The notes under the pieces: generated by a model
Databases searched by the model: none
Told to the model about the DNA's origin: nothing
Seen by the model: the letters and a program-made list of their open reading frames with translations, nothing else
Part shown: in pieces, positions 9,022 through 18,339 of the stretch
Layout of the letters: every line of letters begins with the position of its first letter
Numbering within the stretch: the first letter of the stretch is position 1
NCBI RefSeq assembly: GCF_963678165.1
Contig: NZ_OY782755.1
Span: 3,477,996-3,541,995, forward strand
Length of the DNA stretch: 64,000 nucleotides
Direction: 5' to 3'
DNA from: an uncultured Acetobacteroides sp.
GTDB lineage: Bacteria; Bacteroidota; Bacteroidia; Bacteroidales; ZOR0009
Made by a program: the position numbers and the translations under genes

Positions 9022-10323
9022 TTATAGTAAAGATAAGGCATTTTCCAGCTTAATGCCACGCGACCCTTTTACCAGAACAAGCGAGTTTTCTATTGGATTC
9101 GCTTTTAAGTACTCGATAAGTTCGTTTGAATTTGTAAATAGAATTGCACTTGTACTACCAGCAACTGACACAAATTCAGGACCAACAAGGAGCAAATTCT
9201 CCACCCCCAACTGTTCCGCAAGGTTAACTATTTTTACATGCTCGCTTGCTGAGGCCTCACCCAATTCAAGCATATCGCCTAGAATTGCAATCTTGCTGCC
9301 AACATTAAACTTCGTAAAGTTTGATATTGCGGCTTCCATACTTGTAGGGTTTGCATTGTAGCAATCTACAATAACCAAATTCTTGGAGGTACGCATCAGC
9401 TGCGACCTGTTATTTGTTGGAGTATACTCATTCAAAGCCTTTTTAATATGATCGACAGAGATTCTGAAATGAAGACCAATCGTTACTGCTGCTAGCACAT
9501 TATCGGCATTGTAATCACCTACAAGTTGCGTCTCAAGCGTAATCCCTTCCATTTCTCCTTTATCAACTCGCATTCTAAGAAATGGATGATCAATATCTTT
9601 TGTTAAGATCTCTACCCCCATTTTGCTCATACCATAAGCTACCGTACTAGCAACTTTACGTTCCTGAGCCATTTGAACTAGATAAGAATTGTCGGTGTTT
9701 AAAAAGATCGTGCCATTTACGCTATTTATAAAGTCGTAAAGTTCCCCTTTCGTCCTTTTTACTCCTTCAAAAGAACCGAATCCTTCAAGATGAGCCATTC
9801 CAACGTTAGTAATCAAACCCAAATCAGGCATGGCAATTGATGTCAACTCATCAATATCTAATGGATGATTGGCACCCAATTCAATCACAGCAACTTGAGC
9901 ATCAGAAGGTATTGAGAGAATTGTGAGCGGCACTCCTATCTGATTATTTAAGTTGCCCTTGGTGGCAGCAACCTTATACTTACTGCTTAGCACTGCAACA
10001 ATCAACTCTTTAGTCGTTGTTTTTCCATTAGTGCCAGTTAATCCAATAAAAGGAATCTTAAGCGTACGACGATACATTCTGGCAAGTTCCTGAAGTGCGA
10101 ACAAACCATTTTCAACGTAAACAATTCCGTCACCTTCAATTGATCTGTCATCAACAACTGCTAGAGCAGCTCCCATTTCAAGAGCCTTTTTTGCAAAATT
10201 ATTTCCATCAAAGTTACCGCCCTTTAGGGCAATGAAAATATCGCCAGTCGTTATTTGTCGAGTATCAGTCGTAACTCGTGGATTTTTTTGATACTGCTGA
10301 AAAATTATATCAAGTGCTTCCAT
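9022..10323 (-). CDS. murF: UDP-N-acetylmuramoyl-tripeptide--D-alanyl-D-alanine ligase MurF
   Basis: A 433-residue Mur ligase that adds D-Ala-D-Ala to the UDP-MurNAc tripeptide in the cytoplasm. The ATP-binding loop GLTGTNGKTTTKE is at 94-106; the central ELGANHPLDID segment and the C-terminal VLVKGSRGIKLE segment fit MurF rather than MurC, D or E. It lies between gldJ (upstream, separated by a terminator) and ppa. Linkage of murF with gldJ is, from memory, common in the phylum. Confidence 0.94.
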   Translation of the reverse strand: MEALDIIFQQYQKNPRVTTDTRQITTGDIFIALKGGNFDGNNFAKKALEMGAALAVVDDRSIEGDGIVYVENGLFALQELARMYRRTLKIPFIGLTGTNGKTTTKELIVAVLSSKYKVAATKGNLNNQIGVPLTILSIPSDAQVAVIELGANHPLDIDELTSIAMPDLGLITNVGMAHLEGFGSFEGVKRTKGELYDFINSVNGTIFLNTDNSYLVQMAQERKVASTVAYGMSKMGVEILTKDIDHPFLRMRVDKGEMEGITLETQLVGDYNADNVLAAVTIGLHFRISVDHIKKALNEYTPTNNRSQLMRTSKNLVIVDCYNANPTSMEAAISNFTKFNVGSKIAILGDMLELGEASASEHVKIVNLAEQLGVENLLLVGPEFVSVAGSTSAILFTNSNELIEYLKANPIENSLVLVKGSRGIKLENALSLL

Positions 10324-10336
10324 TGGGTACTATTAT

Positions 10337-10368
10337 AAAAAAAGAAAACCTCAAATTGAGGCTTTCTT
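10337..10368 (-). terminator. Terminator after gldJ
   Basis: Short stem CCTCA / TGAGG within the longer dyad AGAAAACCTC...GAGGCTTTCT; the A run at 10338-10345 reads as a T run on the minus strand. Confidence 0.65.
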
Positions 10369-10390
10369 TATACTATCACGATTTTGTCTA

Positions 10391-11911
10391 TTACTTTTTC
10401 TTGCTTGTAGCCGCAGGAATACGGTCTCCTAAACTTTCCATAGCACAACGGAAACCGATATCGTCTCGTGCTTCATTTTCGTCAAGATAACGACGAGTTC
10501 CAGGAACCATCCAATAGGCTCTATCTCTCCAAGAACCTCCCTTATAAACCCTCGACTTGTCACTAATAAGCGAGGTCATCCCGTCATTAGGTCGAGTCTT
10601 TGCTTTATTATTACCTTGATAGTACATCTTATGAGTAGTACTTACACTATCTGAGCTATTCTCCATCGAATACCCTAGGATAGTTCCAAGATCACCATCC
10701 TTAATGTTACGGTTGTCACCCTTACGATAGTTGTATCGCTTAACTGATTTAAGAGTATCTATCACGAGGTGCTTTAACGAGTCAACCATCACACTTCCAT
10801 CTTCCTTCTTTCTATATTCAGTAAAGACGTTTCCACGGAAAGGACGGAAATCTTCTACATCTTCAGCAGATAGCGGACGATATACATCAAGAACCCATTC
10901 GTTCACGTTACCTGCCATATCATAGAGCCCAAAATCATTAGGCCAGAAAGAGCGAACAGGTGCTGGTTTTGAGAAACCATCATTTGCATTTCCTGCCGTT
11001 CCTTTGTAGTCACCACTTCCGCGTCTCATGTTCGCTGCAAAAACACCTCGATCTTTGGGGTCAGAATTACGCAAGCTGTGACCATTCCATGGATAATTTC
11101 GACGTTCAACTACACGCTCATCGTAAGTGTTTCCAATAAGAGCTAAAGCTGCATATTCCCATTCTGCTTCAGTTGGGAGCCTGTATTGTGGAAGAATAAG
11201 ACCATCCTCAAGAGTTACTCGACGAGTTCCATTCTTCCCATCTTTAGAGTTGCTTAAGCTAGGAAGGTTTTTCTTTACTTTTCCTTCATATTGCCCAGCA
11301 AGATACGCATCTGTATTAAATTGAGAGGCTGGGTCATAATCTAGAACACCATATTCTATAAGGCGAAGTTCATTAACACGGTCGGTACGCCAAGTACAGT
11401 AGTCGTTAGCCTGACGCCACGAAACTCCAACAACTGGATAATCGTTAAATTGAGGAAGACGGAAATAGTTCTTCATCAACGGATCGTTAAATGCAAGTTC
11501 TCTACGCCATACGTTAGTATCGGGAAGCGCCTTACGATATACCTGAATGAAGTTTGGATAAGCCTTACGTAACCAAAACAGATACTCTCTATAGTCCGTA
11601 TTGGTAACTTCGGTTTCATCCATATAGAAGTTATCCACAGTTACCCTTCTAGGAATATTGTTCCAATCATAAAAGATATCCTGCTGAGTTTGTCCCATGG
11701 TAAATGTACCACCTTCAATGAACACCAGATTAGGACCAAGATCCTGTTCTTGTGCATCCTTCACCTCAAAACCTCCTGTTTTGGGATCGTTGTAAGCCCA
11801 ACCTGTTGTTGGCGAATTCCCTTTTCGTGCCGTATTGCTATTCCCCCCACATCCAACAAGCATTAGTGCTGAAATGGCCAATATTGGAAATACCGTACTG
11901 TTAATCTTCAT
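10391..11911 (-). CDS. gldJ: GldJ-like gliding/type IX secretion lipoprotein (SUMF1/FGE fold)
   Basis: A 506-residue lipoprotein: signal peptide with lipobox LMLVGC (Cys 21), then a formylglycine-generating-enzyme-like (SUMF1) domain from about residue 60 to the end. FIEGGTFTMG, FYMDETEVTN, LPTEAEWEYAAL, YDMAGNVNEWVLD, YKGGSWRDRAYW and DIGFRCA are all visible. In gliding Bacteroidota GldJ and GldK are lipoproteins of this type needed for gliding and type IX secretion. TTGWAYNDPKTGGFEV near the N-terminus is closer to GldJ than GldK in my memory of the families. The nearby porV genes support a T9SS role. Confidence 0.85.
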   Translation of the reverse strand: MKINSTVFPILAISALMLVGCGGNSNTARKGNSPTTGWAYNDPKTGGFEVKDAQEQDLGPNLVFIEGGTFTMGQTQQDIFYDWNNIPRRVTVDNFYMDETEVTNTDYREYLFWLRKAYPNFIQVYRKALPDTNVWRRELAFNDPLMKNYFRLPQFNDYPVVGVSWRQANDYCTWRTDRVNELRLIEYGVLDYDPASQFNTDAYLAGQYEGKVKKNLPSLSNSKDGKNGTRRVTLEDGLILPQYRLPTEAEWEYAALALIGNTYDERVVERRNYPWNGHSLRNSDPKDRGVFAANMRRGSGDYKGTAGNANDGFSKPAPVRSFWPNDFGLYDMAGNVNEWVLDVYRPLSAEDVEDFRPFRGNVFTEYRKKEDGSVMVDSLKHLVIDTLKSVKRYNYRKGDNRNIKDGDLGTILGYSMENSSDSVSTTHKMYYQGNNKAKTRPNDGMTSLISDKSRVYKGGSWRDRAYWMVPGTRRYLDENEARDDIGFRCAMESLGDRIPAATSKKK

Positions 11912-11954
11912 AGTAAAATCCTTTGGTCTACGTTATCCCTTCATTTTTACATTC

Positions 11955-11981
11955 CAAATATAAATATTAATACCCTAACAA
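11955..11981 (-). promoter_or_regulatory. Putative gldJ promoter
   Basis: Reading the minus strand, TTG at 11981-11979 and TATATTTG at 11962-11955 with a 16-base spacer, about 44 bases before the gldJ start codon. The spacer is short for the class. Confidence 0.45.
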
Positions 11982-12198
11982 GGTCGGTGGAACAAGATTA
12001 TTTTATGAAAAATAAAAAAAAAGAACCGACTGATGACACAAGAGCTTTCTTGTTCTGTTAAAACAAAATGCCCCATCAATATTTAAAATGCGCAACGAAT
12101 TAATACCAAACTTGTTGAAAACAGGCCAAAAGTAACCCCATTATAAAGCGACTCGAACCTAATTCAAAACGAATGCGTACAGCAATAAAAAAATAGAG

Positions 12199-12206
12199 TA
12201 CTTTTG
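12199..12206 (+). promoter_or_regulatory. -7 box of ispF
   Basis: TACTTTTG, matching TAnnTTTG, 49 bases before the ispF ATG. Confidence 0.5.
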
Positions 12207-12255
12207 AAAATGAAGAAGCCTATTACGAACAAGCAACACTAACACACAATTAGCC

Positions 12256-12735
12256 ATGAATATACGTATTGGGAATGGATACGACGTACACCAACTTGCA
12301 CCAGGACTGGAACTTTGGTTAGGAGGCATTAAAATTGAGCATGAAAAAGGATCGGTAGCACATTCAGATGGAGACGTTCTTATTCATGCTATTTGCGATG
12401 CAATACTAGGAGCCGCAGGGCTCCGCGACATTGGCTATCATTTCCCTGACACCTCATCAGAATTTAAAGGTATAGACAGCAAAATTCTTCTATCTAGAAC
12501 AGCGTCTTTGGCTAGAGAAAAGGGATTTAGCATCAATAATATAGACTGCGTATTATGCCTACAACGTCCTAAAGTAAAAGACTTCATTCCCCAAATGGTT
12601 GAGACTCTTTCTCAAGTTATGGGAATTGACGCAGACCAGGTAAATGTAAAAGCAACCACCACCGAAAAATTGGGCTTCGTTGGTCGCGAAGAAGGCATTG
12701 AAGCTTATGCTGTAGCACTTCTGCAAAAACAATAA
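12256..12735 (+). CDS. ispF: 2-C-methyl-D-erythritol 2,4-cyclodiphosphate synthase
   Basis: A 159-residue IspF of the MEP isoprenoid pathway; it cyclises CDP-ME-2-phosphate to MEcPP with release of CMP. The zinc ligands are seen in GYDVHQL (residues 8-14) and the SDGDVLIHA motif (37-45); GLRDIGYHFPDT and ATTTEKLGFVGREEG are also family hallmarks. Length is normal. It stands alone between divergent gldJ and a long repeat-bearing intergenic region. Confidence 0.95.
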   Translation: MNIRIGNGYDVHQLAPGLELWLGGIKIEHEKGSVAHSDGDVLIHAICDAILGAAGLRDIGYHFPDTSSEFKGIDSKILLSRTASLAREKGFSINNIDCVLCLQRPKVKDFIPQMVETLSQVMGIDADQVNVKATTTEKLGFVGREEGIEAYAVALLQKQ

Positions 12736-12880
12736 GCTACCACCGGAATGTGTTTTTCATAAATAAAAGGAATACCCGCGTTAACAACCCTAGAAATCAA
12801 GAAAAAAGCACATGAAGCCTAACTCTTGAAAAGCAGTGTAAGAACAAGTGAACGGTAACATGCCGAATGATGATCCGGAC

Positions 12881-12950
12881 TTCTCCCATTATTGTTGAGT
12901 TACCCTAAAGTTCCCTTTAAGAGACTTTGGATGAATACAGCATTAACTAA
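12881..12950 (+). repeat. Decayed copy of dispersed element type 2
   Basis: The stretch CCCATTATTGTTGAGTTACC followed by AAAGTTCCCTTTAAGAGACT aligns position by position with CCCATGATGGTTGAGCTGCC and GAAGTCCCCTTTAGGGGATT at 56880-56922, followed in both by GGATGAATACAGCA or GGATTCAATGCA. The similarity is too long for chance, and the palindromic core has lost symmetry here. Confidence 0.6.
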
Positions 12951-13209
12951 ATCGTGAAAGCAATTTTTTTGACTGTCCTCCCTTCGGCTTATTGTAGAAC
13001 TGCCAACAATAACAAATCACCCTCCATTCGTGGCATTTCACCTGCTAGTGCCATGATTCACTAATGATTTAGGCCCTTAAAAAACACATTGAAAGATCGG
13101 TTTGTGCCTTAAAATCTTGTGCAAACATCCGAAGATAAGTTGATTTCTAAAAAAATCTTGTGCGTAGCACGTTTCGGGTGCAAATTAAATTCAACAGATG
13201 GCTGAATTT

Positions 13210-13534
13210 AATTCAGTAACCTACTGCGATAAATTCAGTAGGCGACTAAGCTTAATTCAGCAACTTACTGCGATGAATTCAGTAAGCGACTGAGCTTAAT
13301 TCAGCAACCTACTTCGATGAATTCAGTAAGCTACTAAGCTGAATTCAGTAACCTACTGCGATAAATTCAGTAAGCTACTAAGCTGAATTCAGCAACTTAC
13401 TTCGATGAATTCAGTAAGCTACTAAGCTGAATTCAGTAACTTACTTCGATGAATTCAGTAAGCTACTAAGCTTAATTCAGTAACCTACTGCGATGAATTC
13501 AGTAAGCTACTGAGCTTAATTCAGCAACTTACTG
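13210..13534. repeat. Tandem array B: about 15 units of 22 bp in alternating pairs
   Basis: Units start with AATTCAG at 13210, 13232, 13254, 13276 and every 22 bases to 13518. Two unit types alternate, one continuing TAACCTACTNCGAT and the other TAAGCTACTAAGCT, so the true repeat is 44 bp. The junction between unit types often forms the palindrome CTGAATTCAG. Few substitutions occur, so this array looks younger than array A. Confidence 0.92.
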
Positions 13535-14311
13535 AATTAAATTAGGACACAAACGCCAGCAAATAAACATATAAACAACACATTACACGTAAAAGAACAT
13601 CACGATATGGCCAGCAACAGCCCCGTCGAGCATACTAGTCTCATATAGCCTAAATGCAAGTTGCAAATACCCTAAATTACTCATCCTGCATAATTGTTTT
13701 TGAGCAACCACAGGGCTTCTTATAAAACCATCAGAGTTCTATTGCAAGTTTTCTCCATAACATAACCATATACGAGACATCACCAAGTAAAAACGCATCA
13801 ACACAAATAAAAGAACGTCGTCATCCTATCACACTAACAAATTGGAACATAACGAGCAACCGAAGACTGCACCTGCACGCCCTATAGACATTAATATTTC
13901 TTCGTTTTTAATGTGCTATGCACGAAAACGCCACTATACGTCACAATGCCTCTTTGCTAGCATATAAATGCATTCTGGCATAGCGACCAATAGCGTACGC
14001 AGAAGGGTGGTTTTTATCCTTAAGCATTTACTTCGGGGCTGCAGAAAACCGCTATCGCCCCCCACAGCTCCTATTGGTTGGGCCTATTATGGTATATCAA
14101 AGAGGTGAATATAGCATTTTTATCAGCTATAAAAGCGAAACGAGCATGAATGCAGGAATTCACCAAAGTAGCTGAAAGTTTGCCATACGAGTTGCATGTG
14201 ACCATGAGGAAACAATTTCTTTTACATGAAATCCATAAACAAACAAGGGAGAGGTTTCTAATTCCAATTAATTTGATTTAATTTTACCCCATTAATATAA
14301 AAAAGAAAATA

Positions 14312-15427
14312 ATGCATAAAAAGTTACGGCCTTTTTTTCTATTCGGCTCTTTTTTGATTTCTGCATCGAACCTATTTGGACAAGATAACCAGATAAGCGT
14401 TGGTGCTCCGTTTTTAACCATTACACCAGACGCAAGAGCTGCAGGCTATGGAGATCAAGGTGCCGCAACAAGCCCCGACAACAACTCTCAATACTGGAAT
14501 CCTGCCAAATACGCTTTTGCAAATGGCAAATACGGAGGATCTTACTCGTTCACCCCATGGCTTAAAAACATTACTGACGATATAAGTTTACACTACCTGT
14601 CGGGCTATTATAAAGTAGATGACAAACAAACCGTAAGCGCTTCCTTACGTTATTTTTCTTTAGGGAATATTACATTCACAGGTAATGACGGGAATATCAC
14701 TACCGATTTTAAGCCAAATGAATTTTCTATTGATGTTGCCTATTCGCGAAAACTAGCAGAATCCCTATCTGCCTCTATTGCATTCCGCTACTTACGATCA
14801 GATTTAACGGGAAACAATGCCATTCCAGATTTAAATATTGACACAAAAGCCGCATCTGCATTTGCTGCAGATATTGCTCTTTACTATCAAAAAGTAGTTG
14901 GTCAAAATGAGTACGCTTTAGGCGTTAACATTTCTAACATTGGTCCAAAAGTTTCCTACAGCAACGTAGGAGAAAAATCCTTCATCCCTACAAATTTAAG
15001 AGTTGGGGTTCGCTACACCCGCTGTGTTGGTGAGAAAAGTAAAGTATCAGGCTTGCTTGAAACATCTAAGCTGCTTGTCCCAACCCCAGATATCGAGAAC
15101 GGAGTTGACAAAAACGCCAATAAAGGAGTACTCGATGGCATTTTCTCTTCGTTTGGTGATGCCCCAGGAGGATTTAAGGAAGAACTCAAAGAATTTGTTT
15201 ACTCAATCGGTGCAGAGTATAGCTATGCAAATACTATAGCCCTTCGCGCAGGATACTTTCATGAGGCAGAAACGAAAGGCAATAGAAAGTTCTACACCTT
15301 TGGCTTCGGAATTAACTATAAGATGTTCATTATTGATGCCTCATACCTAGCACCATCTAATGGAGGTCGAAACAACCCTCTTGATAATACTTTCAGATTT
15401 TCATTGGGATTTCAAATACCAAAGTAG
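14312..15427 (+). CDS. porV: PorV (LptO)-type outer membrane beta-barrel, copy 1
   Basis: A 371-residue outer membrane protein with a signal peptide (about residues 1-23, ending LFGQ). It has the PorV signature APFLTITPDARAAGYGDQGA and NNSQYWNPAKYAF, then many amphipathic beta strands. PorV shuttles T9SS substrates from the translocon to the PorU sortase complex at the cell surface. A second, similar gene follows 228 bases downstream. A terminator ends this gene, so the two are separate units. Confidence 0.88.
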   Translation: MHKKLRPFFLFGSFLISASNLFGQDNQISVGAPFLTITPDARAAGYGDQGAATSPDNNSQYWNPAKYAFANGKYGGSYSFTPWLKNITDDISLHYLSGYYKVDDKQTVSASLRYFSLGNITFTGNDGNITTDFKPNEFSIDVAYSRKLAESLSASIAFRYLRSDLTGNNAIPDLNIDTKAASAFAADIALYYQKVVGQNEYALGVNISNIGPKVSYSNVGEKSFIPTNLRVGVRYTRCVGEKSKVSGLLETSKLLVPTPDIENGVDKNANKGVLDGIFSSFGDAPGGFKEELKEFVYSIGAEYSYANTIALRAGYFHEAETKGNRKFYTFGFGINYKMFIIDASYLAPSNGGRNNPLDNTFRFSLGFQIPK

Positions 15428-15495
15428 GATTTAAAATGCCCTATGTAAAATAAAGGTCTAAGAGATCCGCGTGTTTCTTCGAATCAAAGATTATA

Positions 15496-15537
15496 AAAAA
15501 GGCAGAGAATGTAAGATTGTTACTCTCTGCCTTTTTC
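15496..15537 (+). terminator. Terminator after porV copy 1
   Basis: Stem AAAAAGGCAGAGA / TCTCTGCCTTTTT with a short inner stem; strong T run. Confidence 0.85.
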
Positions 15538-15655
15538 TTGTAATTCAACAACGTAGGCAATCGGTATTACTTTTTTACTAACTAGTTATGCAAAAAAGAC
15601 ATTGTTAATTAAAAGAAAAAACTATTTTTATGGTTTATAAATATGGTTTAAGGGG

Positions 15656-16861
15656 ATGTTAAGGAAGTTTGCTGTTGGCGTGTGTGTTATCGGGGGAATT
15701 TTATTAACAAACATGGGGTTTTCTCAATCGGATATAATTGGACGAGAGTTCAATCCGATTAGAGTTGCTGCACCGTTTTTGACCATAACGCCAGACTCCA
15801 GAGCGGCAGGTTGTGGGGATCAGGGAGTAGCAAGTGGTGCCGACAATAACTCGCAGTACTGGAATCCTGCAAAGTACATTTTTGCGGATCCTAAGATGGG
15901 GGTGTCTTTTTCGTACACCCCGTGGCTCAGAAATATCATAAGTGGAATAAGCCTAAGCAACCTTGCCGGCTACTACAAAATTGACAACAACCAATCAGTA
16001 AGCGCCTCTCTAAGGTACTTCTCGCTTGGTGAAGTAGAGTTCACCGATAATTCGAATACCTTACAGAAACAGTTTAAGCCAAACGAATTTGCACTTGACG
16101 CTGCTTATACCCGTCGGTTAAATGACATTCTATCATCGGCAATTGGCTTTAGATATATTAGTTCCAACCTTACAGGAGGCTACGCCGAGAATGCTGTGGA
16201 AACAAAAAAAGCGAGTTCCTTTGCTGCAGACATATCTCTTTACCTGGAAAAATCGGTACGAATGGGGTATAACGATGCTGAAGTTGCATTCGGGATGTCG
16301 ATATCTAACATTGGCTCAAAAATTTCATACAGCGACAACGAAAATGCCAAGTCGTTTTTACCAACAACCTTACGCATAGGGGGCCGATACTCAATAATCG
16401 CCAACCGGACGCATAAAATATCAGGCCTCGTTGAAACTTCGAAGTTACTTGTTCCTACACCCAAATACGATGCACAAGGGAATAATCTAAATGCGAATAA
16501 AAGCGTTGTGAGCAGCATTTTCAGCTCGTTTGGAGATGCTCCTGGTGGAATGAAAGAGGAGTTGAACGAGTTTTCCTTCTCGCTAGGGGCCGAATACACC
16601 TTCAACAACACGTTTAGCCTACGAGTTGGCACATTCAACGAATCAAAAAACAAGGGAAACCGAAAGTTCTTTACAGTTGGCGGAGGGCTAAAGTATAACC
16701 TTTTCGTATTGGATGTTGCCTACCTAGTGGCAACATCCAATAGCGCAAACAACCCTCTAGCAAACACCTTTAGAATAACAATTGGAACTGAACTGGGACA
16801 AGACAAATACAGTAGCTCCCGCGGAAGAGGTCGATCACGAGGAGGAAGAAGGCATCGCTAG
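15656..16861 (+). CDS. PorV-type outer membrane beta-barrel, copy 2
   Basis: A 401-residue paralogue of the preceding protein, sharing APFLTITPDSRAAGCGDQG, NNSQYWNPAKYIF, the SVSASLRYFSLG strand, FSSFGDAPGG and the final strands. It differs by an N-terminal insertion after the signal peptide, an insertion near residue 200 and a C-terminal tail SRGRGRSRGGRRHR that the first copy lacks. Both keep the PorV signature, so both could serve the type IX system, perhaps for different substrates. Whether the Arg-rich tail is periplasmic or surface-exposed is unknown. Confidence 0.85.
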   Translation: MLRKFAVGVCVIGGILLTNMGFSQSDIIGREFNPIRVAAPFLTITPDSRAAGCGDQGVASGADNNSQYWNPAKYIFADPKMGVSFSYTPWLRNIISGISLSNLAGYYKIDNNQSVSASLRYFSLGEVEFTDNSNTLQKQFKPNEFALDAAYTRRLNDILSSAIGFRYISSNLTGGYAENAVETKKASSFAADISLYLEKSVRMGYNDAEVAFGMSISNIGSKISYSDNENAKSFLPTTLRIGGRYSIIANRTHKISGLVETSKLLVPTPKYDAQGNNLNANKSVVSSIFSSFGDAPGGMKEELNEFSFSLGAEYTFNNTFSLRVGTFNESKNKGNRKFFTVGGGLKYNLFVLDVAYLVATSNSANNPLANTFRITIGTELGQDKYSSSRGRGRSRGGRRHR

Positions 16862-16876
16862 AATTAAAGCATAGGA

Positions 16877-16909
16877 AGAAAGCCCGGCAATAATATGCCG
16901 GGCTTTCTT
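16877..16909 (+). terminator. Terminator after porV copy 2
   Basis: Stem AAGAAAGCCCGGCA / TGCCGGGCTTTCTT with a short loop; 14-bp perfect stem. Confidence 0.9.
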
Positions 16910-17226
16910 TATTATTACATGGCATTTAAATCTGTTTTTCAATCGGATTACCATCAGTAATGGAGGGAAAGAACTTATATACGAACGTTACAGCACATGG
17001 AAACAACCGCTAGCTTATTGAGCAGCATCTCTGCCAAAATGGCGTGCTGCCTTACTACGAATAGGACTAATTCCCCTTAAAAGCAAGATTGATCACCCTG
17101 AGGAGAATGCTCCTTCCATCGAAATACACACTTGAAAAATATTTTGCCGGCAAAACCTAGAATGTTGAAATGTTGCACGCATTTTGCTTATCTTTTCCCC
17201 TGTTAACGCAAAATAAAAACGACAAA
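16910..17226. other. Gene-free region before lemA
   Basis: 317 bases with no gene. The palindrome TTTTGCCGGCAAAA at 17142-17155 lies 70 bases before the chosen lemA start and could be an operator; no protein is known for it. The longer open frame from 17170 has no support for its first 19 codons. Confidence 0.5.
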
Positions 17227-17817
17227 ATGAAAAAGACGTGGATAGTGTTAGCTGCAATTGCAGTGCTTGTTCTTATCATCTTCTTATGGTTTAAAAATTC
17301 GTACAACGGGCTCGTAGTTTTAGACGAGAATGTTAAGGGACAATGGTCGAAGGTAGAAGCCCAGTACCAAAGAAGAGCGGACCTTATACCAAACTTGGTG
17401 AATACTGTTAAGGGGTATGCCGATTTCGAAAAATCGACGCTAACTCAAGTTATGGAAGCAAGGGCAAGTGCAACTCAAGTAAAGGTTAGCCCAGAAAACC
17501 TCGATGCTAAGAGTATTCAGCAATTCCAAGCCGCCCAAAATCAGGTTTCATCGGCATTAGGAAGATTGTTGGCTGTTGCCGAGAATTACCCAAACCTAAA
17601 GGCTAACCAAAACTTTCTCGATCTTCAATCTCAACTTGAAGGGACTGAAAACAGGATTACGGTTGCCCGTAACGACTTCAATGAGGAGGTGAAAATCTAC
17701 AATAAAACCATCCGCAAATTTCCTCAAATGATATTTGCATCGATGTTTGGCTTCGAGAAGGCTGCCTACTTCGAAGCCGACAAGGGTGCCGAGAAAGCGC
17801 CACAAGTTAAGTTCTAA
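17227..17817 (+). CDS. lemA: LemA family protein
   Basis: A 196-residue LemA protein: one N-terminal membrane helix (about residues 4-22) and a long helical domain with the family segments DENVKGQWSKVEAQYQRRADLIPNL (shown here across 25-49 in two parts: VKGQWSKVEAQYQRR and ADLIPNLVNTVKGYA), then NLKANQNFLDLQ. The ATG at 17227 is chosen over 17170 because MKKTWIVL gives a normal N-terminal anchor. LemA proteins have an unclear role in the envelope. The two downstream TPM-domain genes form with it a widely seen lemA-TPM cluster. Confidence 0.9.
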   Translation: MKKTWIVLAAIAVLVLIIFLWFKNSYNGLVVLDENVKGQWSKVEAQYQRRADLIPNLVNTVKGYADFEKSTLTQVMEARASATQVKVSPENLDAKSIQQFQAAQNQVSSALGRLLAVAENYPNLKANQNFLDLQSQLEGTENRITVARNDFNEEVKIYNKTIRKFPQMIFASMFGFEKAAYFEADKGAEKAPQVKF

Positions 17818-17830
17818 CAGCATAACAACA

Positions 17831-17860
17831 AGCAACCTCTTTTCGTGGGGTTGCTCTTTC
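17831..17860 (+). terminator. Hairpin between lemA and the first TPM gene
   Basis: Stem AGCAACC / GGTTGCT followed by a short pyrimidine run, 13 bases after the lemA stop. It may be a leaky terminator that lowers expression of the downstream genes. Confidence 0.5.
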
Positions 17861-17871
17861 AACATCTTACA

Positions 17872-18321
17872 ATGAAAAGCCAGCAGCTATTCAGCGAAAA
17901 GGAGAAAGAAGCGATTGTCGGCGCCATCAAGGCGGCAGAGCTTAACACTTCTGGCGAAATTCGGGTTCATATCGAGTCGCACTGCAAAGAGAAAAGCGTG
18001 CTAGATAGAGCCGCAAAGGTTTTTGCAGAGCTTGGCATGCACAAAACAGCGCTTCGGAACGGGGTGCTCGTCTACCTTGCCACCGCCGACCGCAAGTTTG
18101 CCATTATTGGCGACGCGGGAATCAACCAAAAAGTTCCCGCGATTTTTTGGGAGTGCATTAAGGAGAAGATGGCAGGCAACTTCAGGGAGGGACGGCTTAC
18201 CGAGGGGCTTACCGAAGGGCTACTCCTTGCCGGAGAGCAGCTCAAGAAGCATTTTCCCAGAGCAAGTGACGATGTCAACGAGCTTTCCGATGAAATATCC
18301 TTTGGCGATTCGATGGAATAG
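17872..18321 (+). CDS. TPM domain protein (no signal peptide)
   Basis: A 149-residue TPM-fold protein: FSEKEKEAIVGAIKAAELNT then SGEIRVHIE, the NGVLVYLATADRKFAIIGD core and EGLTEGLLLAGEQLKKHF. It has no signal peptide or membrane helix, so it is probably cytosolic. The ATG at 17872 (MKSQQLFSEK) is preferred over an in-frame ATG at 17845 that lies inside a hairpin. It sits 18 bases before a second, secreted TPM gene. TPM proteins have been linked to photosystem repair in plants and to envelope processes in bacteria; the role here is unknown. Confidence 0.85.
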   Translation: MKSQQLFSEKEKEAIVGAIKAAELNTSGEIRVHIESHCKEKSVLDRAAKVFAELGMHKTALRNGVLVYLATADRKFAIIGDAGINQKVPAIFWECIKEKMAGNFREGRLTEGLTEGLLLAGEQLKKHFPRASDDVNELSDEISFGDSME

Positions 18322-18339
18322 CAACTAAATCTAAACAAA

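Larger units (their letters stand above)
11912..12255. other. Divergent promoter region gldJ / ispF
   Basis: A 344-base AT-rich intergenic region with divergent start sites. It holds a candidate gldJ promoter (11955-11981, minus strand) and a candidate ispF -7 box (12199-12206). Nothing else was recognised. Confidence 0.5.
12736..14311. other. Long gene-free region with tandem array B and a decayed repeat element
   Basis: 1,576 bases with no open frame that looks coding on either strand. It holds a degenerate copy of the dispersed element also found near 56.9 kb (12881-12950) and the 22-base tandem array (13210-13534). The rest, including 13560-14300, shows no RNA gene or other structure that I recognise. 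In related genomes a long porU gene often sits next to porV, but no trace of it was seen here. Confidence 0.6.
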
